Source: Botryotinia globosa (Eukaryota > Ascomycota > Leotiomycetes > Helotiales > Sclerotiniaceae). Taken from it: a stretch of 64,000 nucleotides of DNA. Below, in pieces: positions 11,920 through 21,779 of the stretch (its first letter is position 1; each line of letters opens with the position of its first letter). Under the pieces are notes generated by a model. That model saw nothing but the letters and a program-made list of their open reading frames with translations. It had not been told where the DNA came from and did no database searches. The translations under genes were made by a program, and so were the position numbers. The DNA lies in NCBI GenBank assembly GCA_014898425.1, contig RCSZ01000003.1:1364001-1428000 (forward strand), written 5' to 3'.

Positions 11920-13080
11920 TTATAAAAGTATACTTTTCGAATGTGTATAAATATAGCCAATAATACCTACTCATAGTTAATTAACCTATACTCGTTATTA
12001 TTTATCATAGTATTTGAATTTGTATCATTTTATGTGATTCAAATTCAGCCAAATTATTGATCATTGAGGACTGCCCAGGTAGGTATGTCCTGAAATTCTT
12101 TCACTACTACTTACAGTAACTCATATTGACATAGTAGTTTCAGGCCTAGATAGGTATAAAATTGAAGCTGCTCCTATCACAATCCGTAGCCTCGTTCAAT
12201 TCCAGAACAATCCACATTCCATATCCATACTTTCGAAAATCAAAGTGACCAATTTAATTTACATCATTCACTATATTCTCATTTTTACTTGTTCGGCGGA
12301 TACTAAATTCACTCTCCAAGCTACTTCCCCAGAACTAGCGCTTCTCACCGTAATTCAAAGATCGTATTCATAAAGACCGCAGAATTCCTCTCAAATAATT
12401 GAATCTCCATCAAAATTAAGGAACAAGACATCTATCTACATGGATTTTGTGTTTGCGCGATCACGCAGAGCCTCTCGCTGTAGAATCTCCGGGTATGGTT
12501 CAAAACGTAGCAATCTAAACGTTTTGATGATCTAGATTACTAACAAGCGACTGTGCTGTACTGTTGGAGGTAGTGGTACCAGGGCGGCAAGTGCAGAAGT
12601 ACTGTGTTGCCTGGACAACACCTGTCGATTAGAAACACATGGGTAGTTAGCAACGGATCTTCGATTTCAGAAATGAGAGCACTACAAATAAAGTGCATGT
12701 TTGGTGATTCAATAGTATACAAGCGATTTATTTCCCGTCAAAAGATGGTCAACTGTGAAAATATTGCATGAATAGACGACACTTATGGGAGTAGATAGCG
12801 TAATATTTCCATTCTTACTTTTCCTCACTTGATACATACATAACTCGTACCGTATTTCAGATATTCTAGTCGAAGCTGTTCTCTCTTTGAAACGTGTCGT
12901 CCTTGCTACGATGAACAAACGCTTCCGGCACGATTGGAACGAGGTATCGTTTCAGAAATAGAGCGAATTACGTTCCCAAGAACCACAATAATAGAGTGCA
13001 AACCTTCGATATAAGTACTATAGAGATATACATCTGCGTGAGCAAAGATATCACCTCATTAAAACCCTACACAGAACAAC
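10370..13080. other. Intergenic region and 5' leader of the coiled-coil gene
   Basis: The first several hundred bases are probably the promoter and leader of the minus-strand coiled-coil gene: pyrimidine-rich on the coding strand, with open frames lacking good ATGs. The rest, about 11.1-13.1 kb, has no joinable exons or known motifs apart from a (CT)13 microsatellite at 11889-11914. Confidence 0.45.
11889..11914. repeat. (CT)13 microsatellite
   Basis: Thirteen uninterrupted CT dinucleotides, followed by TCTCTT. It lies in gene-free DNA. A useful polymorphic marker type; no function is implied. Confidence 0.95.
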
Positions 13081-14530
13081 ATCCATTCTCACTGCTACAC
13101 ATCTTTTCCGACCAAAAGCAACAAAATTAACGGCATCAGACACCACCACAACGAAGTAATAAGAAGCCCCCTACGCTTTTTAAAGATTGCATTGCAAAAT
13201 AACAAAGTATCAACACTCCTCCCAAAAAGACATGCCATCTGGCTGCCACACTCAATTTCCTCCATCGATCAAGCTCCCCTCTAAAGACATTACTCCCGCA
13301 ACCTAGTCACCACCAATATTCAAAGCCCTTCAAGAACAGAACCCCAAACTCTTCCCGAATACCAACCTCTTTTCACCATCCCCCAATATCCTCCATCCCC
13401 AAAATAGTCTTCTCTTCTCTCTCCTCCCCACCCAGGTATCTCTTCAAATCCCCACACCTTTCAGCCTGCCCAAAATCCCTCATCCAAATCATTCTAAACT
13501 CCCATCCCTCATCCCCACCAAAAACAATCTTCTCCAATCCCCTATATTCCTTCCCACTCCCTCGATTCCTCTCTCTTCTCCAAAAATCCCATGAACACCT
13601 CTTCCCAATTTCGATCTACCAACCGAGTATGTACACAGTGCGTAATATACTACTCCCCTCCACTCCAGAATCAAACACACTTCGATACCACTCCTTCACC
13701 CTCCCCATCGCCTCCCTTGATCCAAATCCAAATCCCAATCCCCCCTCAAAACTCAACATAAGAAAGCCACCACCTATCTACCCATCCATCCATACACAAT
13801 CCATCCACAATCCCCCTTACAACCCCAAATCCCGCATCCCACCAACCTCTTCAATCTATAAACTTCTCTCTCTTTCAAATTTCTCATTCAAAATCACCCC
13901 CTCCCCTATATTCCTATTCCTATTCCTATTCCTATCTCCATCCACCCATCCACCCATCCGTCCCTTCGCCCCCTCAACCTCCCTAGCAGGGAGCTAAAAA
14001 CCGAATCAAAATATATAAATATTAATCCAAAATCCAAAATCCAAAATCTACATCCCCCCAACCCAATACTCGCATAAAAGATGATAGATAATAAATACAT
14101 CATCTAGGAGATGCTATACTATAATAGAACCGCTTCCCCATTCCCACACACAAGCTAATCATAATCATGAGCTAATCATAACCACCCACCCAACACCGAG
14201 ATTAATAACCCTCTCTCCCCCCCTAAATCTCCCCTCCTAAATCTCCCCTCCTACCAAAATCAAAAGAGAGAAAGAGGCCACACACTGAGGAAATCGTACA
14301 CCGACACACCAATCCAAAAAAAGTCAAACCCCAATGAGAAAAAGACAAAAAATCCATTATACTCCCATCCTTCCTGTAACACACCAGCTAACCTACCACA
14401 CATCATTAGCCCATACATGCACATCCCATACATGCACAGCACAACACAACACAACCACACACAACACACCACACAGCAAATCACAAACAATAACATATCA
14501 AACCCCACCCTATCTCACACCTTCAATTAT
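13080..14530. other. Strongly C-rich, G-poor strand-asymmetric tract
   Basis: For about 1.45 kb the plus strand consists mainly of C, A and T with very few G, in runs such as CCCATCC, CCCCACC and ACCACACA. It contains (TTCCTA)4 at 13911-13934, CCATCCACC-type runs at 13937-13960 and CACAACACAAC-type runs at 14440-14480. It lies just beyond the 3' end of the minus-strand 1134-residue gene, so transcription through it would give G-rich RNA. The low-complexity open frames inside it (for example 13629-13997 plus) are Pro/Ser/Asn-rich and are not credible genes. Confidence 0.7.
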
Positions 14531-14833
14531 GTAAAAAATAAACTTGAAGGAAAAAATAATAATTTAACATTGGATATCATAACAATTAATTGTAAATAGT
14601 ATTATGCCCTGCACAAGTGACAACCCATCTCCCCAAGACAGAGGCGTCTTTTCCTCCCTCTACCAATCTATCCTTGTCCCTACATGTATATTCCCGTTCC
14701 CCCAAAGTACCTCTCTAAACCATCAAGCCTGCCTCCCTCGCAGCGAAATAAAAATAAAAATAGAATATAAACGCTAACCGCCAAATATATGCAAGAGCGA
14801 AGCAGAGCTTATACTGACACGAAACCAAGGAGC

Positions 14834-17800
14834 TTAAATCGCGCCACCACTTAGAACCTCCCTACCTAAGACTTCCACCTCTCCACTATCCGCTGTTCTC
14901 CTCCTTTCCAAGACCCATCTTTCGCCTTTGATAGGATCATCCTCTTTCATGTAGCTAATCGACTCCGCGCTTGTTGTAGATTTATGTTGTTTGATAAATG
15001 ATGGTCTTCGAACCTTTTCAGCATCCCCTTCATGTTCATTCCCTGATGATACATCTTTCACTGTAGTATTCCCTCCTTCCAACTCAGGGGACGATTGATC
15101 CGTATTCACATTCCCCACATCGCCAATCCCACTCTCCATCTCCTCATTTACAAGACCAAATGCGCTACTCTTTCTGCGACTCCAAAGTGATTGTACAAGC
15201 GGTCCTGCAGCCACAGGACTGCCACTCCCATCAACACTCTTTGGACTAGCATTTCCATTTCCATTACTACCCGAACTTTTCACACTGGCTTGGCTTCCAC
15301 CCCACGCACGGCTTCTCAGCTTCAACAATGCTTCCATACTCATATCCGAGCCCTTCTCATAACTCTCCGCAATCATCAACTGTGCCAAGCCCGGACTAAC
15401 CATGGGAGAGCTGCCTGACGGCGCATGAAGATGTGAAATCGACATGAAAGAATTACGATTAGAGTATTCCGAGCGCTCAGTGATAGGTGTAAGGTTAGGT
15501 TCTCGAGACGCAATTCTACCGCTCTGACTTCTTATTGTCCCATCCATTCCCCTTGGACCAAAATATCCACCATTTACATACTCTGCAGAGCTAGCCGCAG
15601 GATGTGAGTAAAATCCAAATTCTTGGCCATAAAACCCATCCTGGTCGTTTGCAAGCGCTTCTGCATTAGCAGCAGCAATGAATTCATCATCCTCTAATGC
15701 ATCATCGTAATCAAAATCATCATCGTACGATGGGGATAGGTGTTCATATTGGGAAGAAGTATGACCAGAATCGGTAACCAGACCAGGTTGATTTTCTTCG
15801 CGATCCGAGTCAATGTGAAATAAACTTTGGGTACTATCGCGTCGAAATTTGCCACTGGCAGCTGCACTGAAAGCAGCCGCTGCGAGGGATGCTTGGTATG
15901 CAGCAAGCTTATCTTGCGTTAAAGATTGAGCTATCAATTGAATTGGGGCGACACCTGAGGTTCTATTTTCAGAGAATGATGGTTGTGGTGCTAAACCTCC
16001 AACTGGGCGATTAGCCGTTGGAGAGAGCGGTGATAGAGTGTCCTCTTTGAGTTCCCCTATTGTATCTGCAATACCAGTCGGAACAACATTAGGCATCTGT
16101 GCAGCCATAAATTGATCTTTTATCGGGCGTCCATATTCATCCGTATCATTGTTGTCAAATAAAGACTCATCAAAACAGCCAGCATCTCTATTCTCATCAC
16201 CTTCCGCCTCCAAACCAATCATACCATCATCAAAATATAGATCATCGTCATCATCAAGTCCTGGGACGTAAGGGAATGATGTTGACTTGGAGCTTTGCTG
16301 TTGGGTGACATCATCTTGTGATTCATCTGGAATCTCGGTAACTATACCCAGGCCCTGAAATTTTGATTCTGTAATCGATTTCACTTCAGGCGGCTGCTTA
16401 TCTGGGATGTGCAAGTTGCCATCTGGAGAGATTGGCGTGAAGACAGAACTAGGAGGATCCGACGTAAGACAAGGCGAGTACTTCGTCATAGCGAAGCCAA
16501 TCACTTGTCCATCAGAATCACGAGGTGTCGTCGCCGCTCCAGGAGTATACGGACTCATAGGACTAGGTACGTGTGGTTGAAAGGTAAAGCCTGCAACATT
16601 TCCATCCAGCAGCCCGGGTTGCGGTTCATTTTCAGCGGGAGCAGTTTGTTCCATTTCTTGCTGCTCTTCTGCTTCTTCAATCTCTTCCAAGGTACTAGTG
16701 TTGATGCCTGGTATATCTTCCTCATATCCACCATCGAATCCAGCAAACGCATCATCTTCGTCATAATCAGCGTTGACACCCGGTATTCTCTCCTCCAATC
16801 CATCATCATCCATCATGTCATCATAATTAAAGTCGTCATCCTCATCATAAATTTGTTGGTCGTCGTTACTGTCCAAATTGTTCTTCTTCTCCAATGCCTT
16901 CTGACGATGTCTATCTTCAAGCAGGCGTTCCTGTTCCGCAGCTCCTATCATATCAAAACTGAACCTCGAAGACGTACTCTTCATGTGTTTTGGAATATCC
17001 TTTGCCGAAACATCGGATACATTTCGTGCTCGACCACCGTTTCTTGAGGACGGACATGCTTTAGGTGGAGTTGATGCTGGGTCAATTGATATATGTTTCG
17101 TTTCAACTGGGCCAGGAGTTTCGGCTTTTGGTATTACTGAAGGGCCAGCATCCGAGGATAACCTTTGTGCACTCAACCTCTTTAGATCTCCAGCTCGCAA
17201 CTCATCATTTCCTTTAGACGCAGTGCCTTGATCAACTGGCCTTTGAGTTTCTCGCGCATACATAGGCTTAGGTGCAGTGAGATCAGATAGGTCGTTAGCT
17301 TTCCGCACATGAGGACCAGCGGCGGGATATTGTTCCTCTTCAAAATTCTCCGTGAATACTGGTGTGTGATTTCCTGCTTTATCGCTTGTCGCTGAATCCG
17401 TACAAGGACTCCTCTGGAACGACCTGGTCCCATCCGCTGTACTGACATCATTATGGGAGACATTCCGTCGTGGTCCCCTTGGCGCACTAAAGTCGTGAAC
17501 AACTGTGCCTTTAATTCGAGGATCAAAATTATCATTCGAATTGAAGTTTGTCGTAAGTGATTCCGGTGTGAGTTGAGTTATAGCCTGGGAAGTTCTTCGT
17601 CGGGCCAGAAGAGCCATGGGATTCAACATCTTTAATCTTCCTTTAGATGACTGTGTGGGAGGCGCCTCGAGGGTTGGAGAAGGAATTCGAGCACCCGTAG
17701 GTCGTCTCCCATTCGATTTGATATCTAGCTCTGGAGTCATCTGCCCAAAGAACTTCTTCGTATTCGAATCGTAAATGGCATTGGATTGTGATCTAGAATG

Positions 17801-18238
17801 TTCTGATCCAGCATTTCTAGTTGGCACCGATCCTGCATGTTCCGCAGATTCAGACTTTTGACTGCTCGTATATAATGGCGATTTCTGGCTGCTTCCGGGC
17901 TCCGGACCTCCCTTTTGTCCATTATTGAGTTTCGCATCCACCCAGTTCTGCCCTCTTGGATCATGGCTGTGTGTAGTGATCTTTCCATTGAAACTCAAAT
18001 TCTCAAATGTATTTCCGTACCCCGCGCTCGAAACTCGCGCGACAGGAGGTAAAAAGGGAGGAGAGGAAACAGGCGACGATTCATCTTCGAATCTAGCATC
18101 ATGAGGTCGTGGAGGGTGGCCATGGTCTGGACGTGCTGGCGGTGCAAAACTAGGCACTTCTGGAATCGGGGATGAAGGGGTCGAGGTAATGCGCCGGTGA
18201 GGTCGTAAATAAGAGAACATCTTGTCGTGGGAGCTCAT
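14834..18238 (-). CDS. Large acidic, probably disordered protein of unknown function
   Basis: One uninterrupted frame of 1134 residues starting at a clear ATG. The N-terminus (MFSYLRPHRR) is followed by a Pro/Ser/Thr-rich region. Near residues 425-455 lies a helix-prone segment (SSRFSFDMIGAAEQERLLE, then RHRQKALEKK) that looks like the conserved core. Acidic clusters follow at about 456-516 (two similar copies around IPGVN and IPGIN), 660-680 and 830-850, then a segment with FYGQEFGFY. The C-terminal part is Ser/Gly/Asn-rich and ends with a charged stretch. There is no signal peptide, membrane segment or catalytic motif. I do not recognise a named protein; composition suggests a regulatory or scaffold protein with many possible phosphosites. 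It is downstream of and in the same direction as the Ies1-like gene, 1.3 kb away, with its own promoter. Confidence 0.85.
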   Translation of the reverse strand: MSSHDKMFSYLRPHRRITSTPSSPIPEVPSFAPPARPDHGHPPRPHDARFEDESSPVSSPPFLPPVARVSSAGYGNTFENLSFNGKITTHSHDPRGQNWVDAKLNNGQKGGPEPGSSQKSPLYTSSQKSESAEHAGSVPTRNAGSEHSRSQSNAIYDSNTKKFFGQMTPELDIKSNGRRPTGARIPSPTLEAPPTQSSKGRLKMLNPMALLARRRTSQAITQLTPESLTTNFNSNDNFDPRIKGTVVHDFSAPRGPRRNVSHNDVSTADGTRSFQRSPCTDSATSDKAGNHTPVFTENFEEEQYPAAGPHVRKANDLSDLTAPKPMYARETQRPVDQGTASKGNDELRAGDLKRLSAQRLSSDAGPSVIPKAETPGPVETKHISIDPASTPPKACPSSRNGGRARNVSDVSAKDIPKHMKSTSSRFSFDMIGAAEQERLLEDRHRQKALEKKNNLDSNDDQQIYDEDDDFNYDDMMDDDGLEERIPGVNADYDEDDAFAGFDGGYEEDIPGINTSTLEEIEEAEEQQEMEQTAPAENEPQPGLLDGNVAGFTFQPHVPSPMSPYTPGAATTPRDSDGQVIGFAMTKYSPCLTSDPPSSVFTPISPDGNLHIPDKQPPEVKSITESKFQGLGIVTEIPDESQDDVTQQQSSKSTSFPYVPGLDDDDDLYFDDGMIGLEAEGDENRDAGCFDESLFDNNDTDEYGRPIKDQFMAAQMPNVVPTGIADTIGELKEDTLSPLSPTANRPVGGLAPQPSFSENRTSGVAPIQLIAQSLTQDKLAAYQASLAAAAFSAAASGKFRRDSTQSLFHIDSDREENQPGLVTDSGHTSSQYEHLSPSYDDDFDYDDALEDDEFIAAANAEALANDQDGFYGQEFGFYSHPAASSAEYVNGGYFGPRGMDGTIRSQSGRIASREPNLTPITERSEYSNRNSFMSISHLHAPSGSSPMVSPGLAQLMIAESYEKGSDMSMEALLKLRSRAWGGSQASVKSSGSNGNGNASPKSVDGSGSPVAAGPLVQSLWSRRKSSAFGLVNEEMESGIGDVGNVNTDQSSPELEGGNTTVKDVSSGNEHEGDAEKVRRPSFIKQHKSTTSAESISYMKEDDPIKGERWVLERRRTADSGEVEVLGREVLSGGAI

Positions 18239-18679
18239 ACAAGAATAAGCAAGGTCGGAGAGTTGTTTTTCAGCAGATTCTCGACAACTCCTTTAGGTTC
18301 AATTAATTAACGTTTTCACGTTCATCGTTGGTTCGCATAGGTGATTCAAGGCCGAGTTGTTGGATGGTCGCAGAAGATAGAGTTTCTTGAATAAAATGGA
18401 TTATAATTTTAAGTATACACTGCGCAAGGCAGGTAGTATAAAATGGGAAAGATTAGATTGAATTGGAACAAATGGCAAGGTTTCGGATTGTGATGATTGA
18501 ATTAAGTGAGGTATAAATTATAAATGAATTATAAAATATAAAACGGTAGGCTTCGTGACGTATTTTTTCCAAAGTTCAATTTTTTATAAGCTTGTTTATC
18601 CACTAACCCTGAATTTAGGTTTCAAAGGCCTGCTGTACAATCTCTCACACAGGATGTAGATAATCGAGCAATTATGAAT

Positions 18680-18960
18680 AAATAGAGAGATAGATATAAG
18701 AATAAACTAATAGATATATAGATAGATAGATATAAGAATAAACTAATAGATATATAGATAGATAGATATAAGAATAAATTAATAGATATATAGATAAATA
18801 GATATAAAAATAAATCGATAGATATATAGATAAACAGATATAAGAATAAACTAATAGATATATAAATATACAGATATTTAGATAGATAAACCAATAGATA
18901 AATCAACAGATACCTAGGTAAATATACACACATATCTATCTACCTATATATATATATACA
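18680..18960. repeat. 36-bp AT-rich minisatellite with GATA runs
   Basis: About five diverged copies of a 36-bp unit containing TATAAGAATAAACTAATAGA followed by TATATAGATAGATAGA. The period is exact in the first copies and drifts later, where the array decays into GATA and ACAGATA runs. Because 36 is a multiple of three, the minus strand translates as a 12-residue Ile/Leu/Tyr/Ser repeat, which is not a real protein. It lies 440-720 bp upstream of the acidic-protein ATG. Confidence 0.9.
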
Positions 18961-19482
18961 AGAAACCTCTACGTACTAATAAGCAGGTACACCAGTACGA
19001 GTAATAGATACCGACGAAAAGGAGGTGGGTACTAAGTAGGCTTAGGTAATCTTACATCTAGCTGGTATCCATCTACTTATTACTAGGTAGGTAGGTACTC
19101 TCTCAATGAAGAAAGTACTTATGCCAATGTCACAATTGAATAAACGGGTTCTTACAGCCTCCTGAAAACGAGGTATTTAGTAGGTATCTAGGGATTATAT
19201 CAAACTTGTAGTATATTGGGTGGCCAATTCGGATAATAGCTAAACTCTTTACCATCTTGAACACATGTATCAACACTTTAAACGTCTCAAAATCTTGAGT
19301 AAAATCATGCAACTATATTTCCTTGACTGCTAAGGATAGGTAAGTATCTAAGAATAATTTGTTATACATAGATAGCTATCACATCTTGCTCAATCCCTTT
19401 CGTCCCTCTATCAAATATCCCTCGACAGGTTATAAAGTCGTTTTCACTTCATGCCTTAATAATGACGCCAGCTATAATTTGT

Positions 19483-19496
19483 CCCCCCCCCCCCCC
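19483..19496. repeat. C14 homopolymer
   Basis: Fourteen consecutive C on the plus strand, about 80 bp past the stop codon of the minus-strand Ies1-like gene, so probably in its 3' UTR as a G run. The length is prone to sequencing error. Confidence 0.95.
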
Positions 19497-19576
19497 AAAA
19501 CGCCTCTTTCGACAAGCCTATCGAGCTATCTCCATACCCTTTAATACCCTACCATATCATATCAATACAAGTTTAA

Positions 19577-21779
19577 CTAATCCACATCCATTCCCGTGTC
19601 GCTAGCTTCTATCTCGGTTTCGTCTCCACCAATTCCCAACAAAGATTTTTCCATGGGATCGAGCCCATCTTCGTCATCATCAGATACCAAACCCAGAAGC
19701 TCCTTATCCATATCGTCAAGATCGTCATCCCCTCCTGCGTGTACGGTAACATGCCCATTTGCCTGGTGCTTTGGGTTATGACTAACTGGCTCGTCTGGCT
19801 CGTCTTCGGTTTCATCACTATCCCGTGCGCGATGACCATTGATGCCATTGCTTGTCAAGATGCGGTTGGTGCCAATAACTCCAAGATTCAAGCCCTTCTG
19901 GCCATCCCAACGATCAAGTCTTCTCCCGGCACGTCGAAAGGCAGCTGCATACGCCGATACTTCTTCTCCAAAATCGTCCTCTTCAGCTTCGAGTTGAACT
20001 AGACCACCAAATCCGCGCTCTTTGAATGGGTAAGGATTCCTGTGATAGGTGTCGTCTTCACTATCGCTGAATGGATCCGACATTGCGTTCACCCTTTGGT
20101 ATGCACGAGCGAAAACGCCTTGCTGTTTACGCAACTTTCTCGCCGAGTGGTGTGCCTTTCTAATACCACGACTTAGAATATAATCGACTCGTTGGTTTCT
20201 GTTCCGCTCTACTGCGATTTGATGTGCAGTTAGGGGTCGATGTCGCCTGGAAAGAGTAGCCGGCACCTCTGGCGCTGGAGATGAACCTTCACCATTCTTT
20301 CCGCCTCGATACCTGGAGCCTGCATTAAAAACACTGTTAATACGCATGTTGCTGGAACTAAAGACTCGAGGGGGCGGGGTTGAGCGTGTGCTGTCAAGAT
20401 CGGAGTCGTGTCTGGGGCGAATCTTACTAATCAGACCAGCAGGAGTTCCAACTACATCATCATAACGAGGCCGAACACGACTCATGATAGTAGATGAATT
20501 GGAACCCTCATCGAGCGGTAAGTTGAGCTTTGGCTTAGGACCACGTTTTGGAGGACCATTCTCTGCTTGGAAAGCGATTTGGTCTGCTTCAATGATACGT
20601 TTGCGTTCGCGCATTTTAGTATGGCCATACTCTAGCTCTTCTTCTGTGTCAACGTTCTCCAATAATTCTTCTTCTTCTGTCATATCCTGCAGTCGTGGAA
20701 CACCTTGATTTCTGACGTCGGTATCATAATCTACGCCAGACCCAAATGGATTCTCATCTGCCCCTTCTTCCGTAAAATCCGACTCGAGATAGAACCACAT
20801 CAACCATAAGAACGCCTTTGCTCTTGACTTGCTGGTGATTTGAGTATTCATGATTAGATCATAAAATTCTCGGGTTGTAGGAAAATGCAATTCCGTAACC
20901 TTCGTAGCATGATTCGTAAGAACGAAGATAAGGTTGACTGGGTTTGTTCGAGGAATCGGCGTTGATTTGATCTTTTCCAATGTACCAGGTTCAGGACGAT
21001 CCTCCGATGCACCCTTCAGGATAGATTTGAGTCGAGGCGCATCTTGAAGCTGCTTGTAAGAATTCGGGTCTTGTCGAGCTTGCAAAGATGGAATGGCATG
21101 ATAGGTACGAAGTTGTGCTCGCATCTCTGGAAAGACTGAAACTTTATTAACATTTGCGAAAAAACGAAGAAGATAATTACTCACAATTCAAAGTTGTATT
21201 CATGCGACCAAGATTAACCAAAAGGCACACCATTGCCATGTTCTTCGCTGGCTCGTGCTCGCTCAGTAATTTGTCCCTCAAGATCTTACTCGTCTTACTA
21301 CTCCTAGCCATCGTATCGATATAGAGGTCTGCGAAAGTCTGCTTCGGTAGGGTATCATCGTAACCGTTTGTGAATACGGCGTTGTCGTCCTCAAAGATGA
21401 GCTTCAGAAAATCATATTGGATGTCCTTTCTCCATAGAGGCTCTCCATCATCCTTTTTCAGATGACGAACTTTGTTATTCTGAGGTCCAAGATTTCCTTG
21501 CATAGTAGAGGCTTGATCTTTTGCCGATTTGTTGCGTGAGCGCGACGACGTATTGGCAGCAGGCGTGGTTAAATTATTATCTGGGACGGGGGTTCTGCGT
21601 TCTTCGTCTTCCGTCGTTATATCATTTGTTGTTTTCGTCGTTGTTGATGGAGGGTTTTGGGGAGAGTTGGTATTAGTAGTAGCATTCTTTGAGGGCGAGG
21701 CTTTTGGTTTTGAAGGAGTTGGTGATACATCTTCCTTGTCGGAAGCGACAGTGACGACTGGATCTTGTGAATCTGCCAT
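19577..21779 (-). CDS. IES1: INO80 chromatin-remodelling complex subunit Ies1-like
   Basis: Exons 21779-21185 and 21135-19577 with a 49-bp GTGAGT...TTTCAG intron give 717 residues, close to the 692 of yeast Ies1. Residues 1-100 are Ser/Thr/Pro/Asn-rich. The conserved block starts at about 105 (RHLKKDDGEPLWRKDIQYDF) and continues across the splice junction as NTTLNFFPEMRAQLRTYHAI, then NPVNLIFVLTNHATKVTELH and AKAFLWLMWFYLE. The rest is charged, with a basic segment around ARKLRKQQGVFARAYQRVNA and an acidic C-terminal tail. Ies1 is a fungal accessory subunit of the INO80 ATP-dependent nucleosome remodeller, in the nucleus. Assignment rests on my recollection of this conserved fungal block, not on an alignment. 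A different acceptor nine bases on would create an immediate stop, so the splice choice is firm. Confidence 0.7.

Larger units (their letters stand above)
18239..19576. other. Intergenic region between the acidic-protein and Ies1-like genes
   Basis: Contains the promoter of the minus-strand acidic-protein gene, the tandem repeat described separately at 18680-18960, several TAGGTAGGTA-type runs around 18.95-19.1 kb, and a run of fourteen C at 19483-19496 just beyond the Ies1-like stop codon. No gene seen. Confidence 0.5.

Noticed and set aside
13629..13997. 122-codon plus-strand Pro/Asn/Ser-rich frame
   Set aside because: Low-complexity translation of the C-rich tract, no domain.
16409..17047. 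212-codon plus-strand frame inside the acidic-protein gene
   Set aside because: It starts and ends within the 1134-codon minus-strand frame, has Ile/Val/Ser-biased composition and mirrors the Asp/Glu repeats of the real protein.
18622..18933. 103-codon minus-strand frame of Ile/Leu/Tyr/Ser repeats
   Set aside because: It is the translation of the 36-bp minisatellite.
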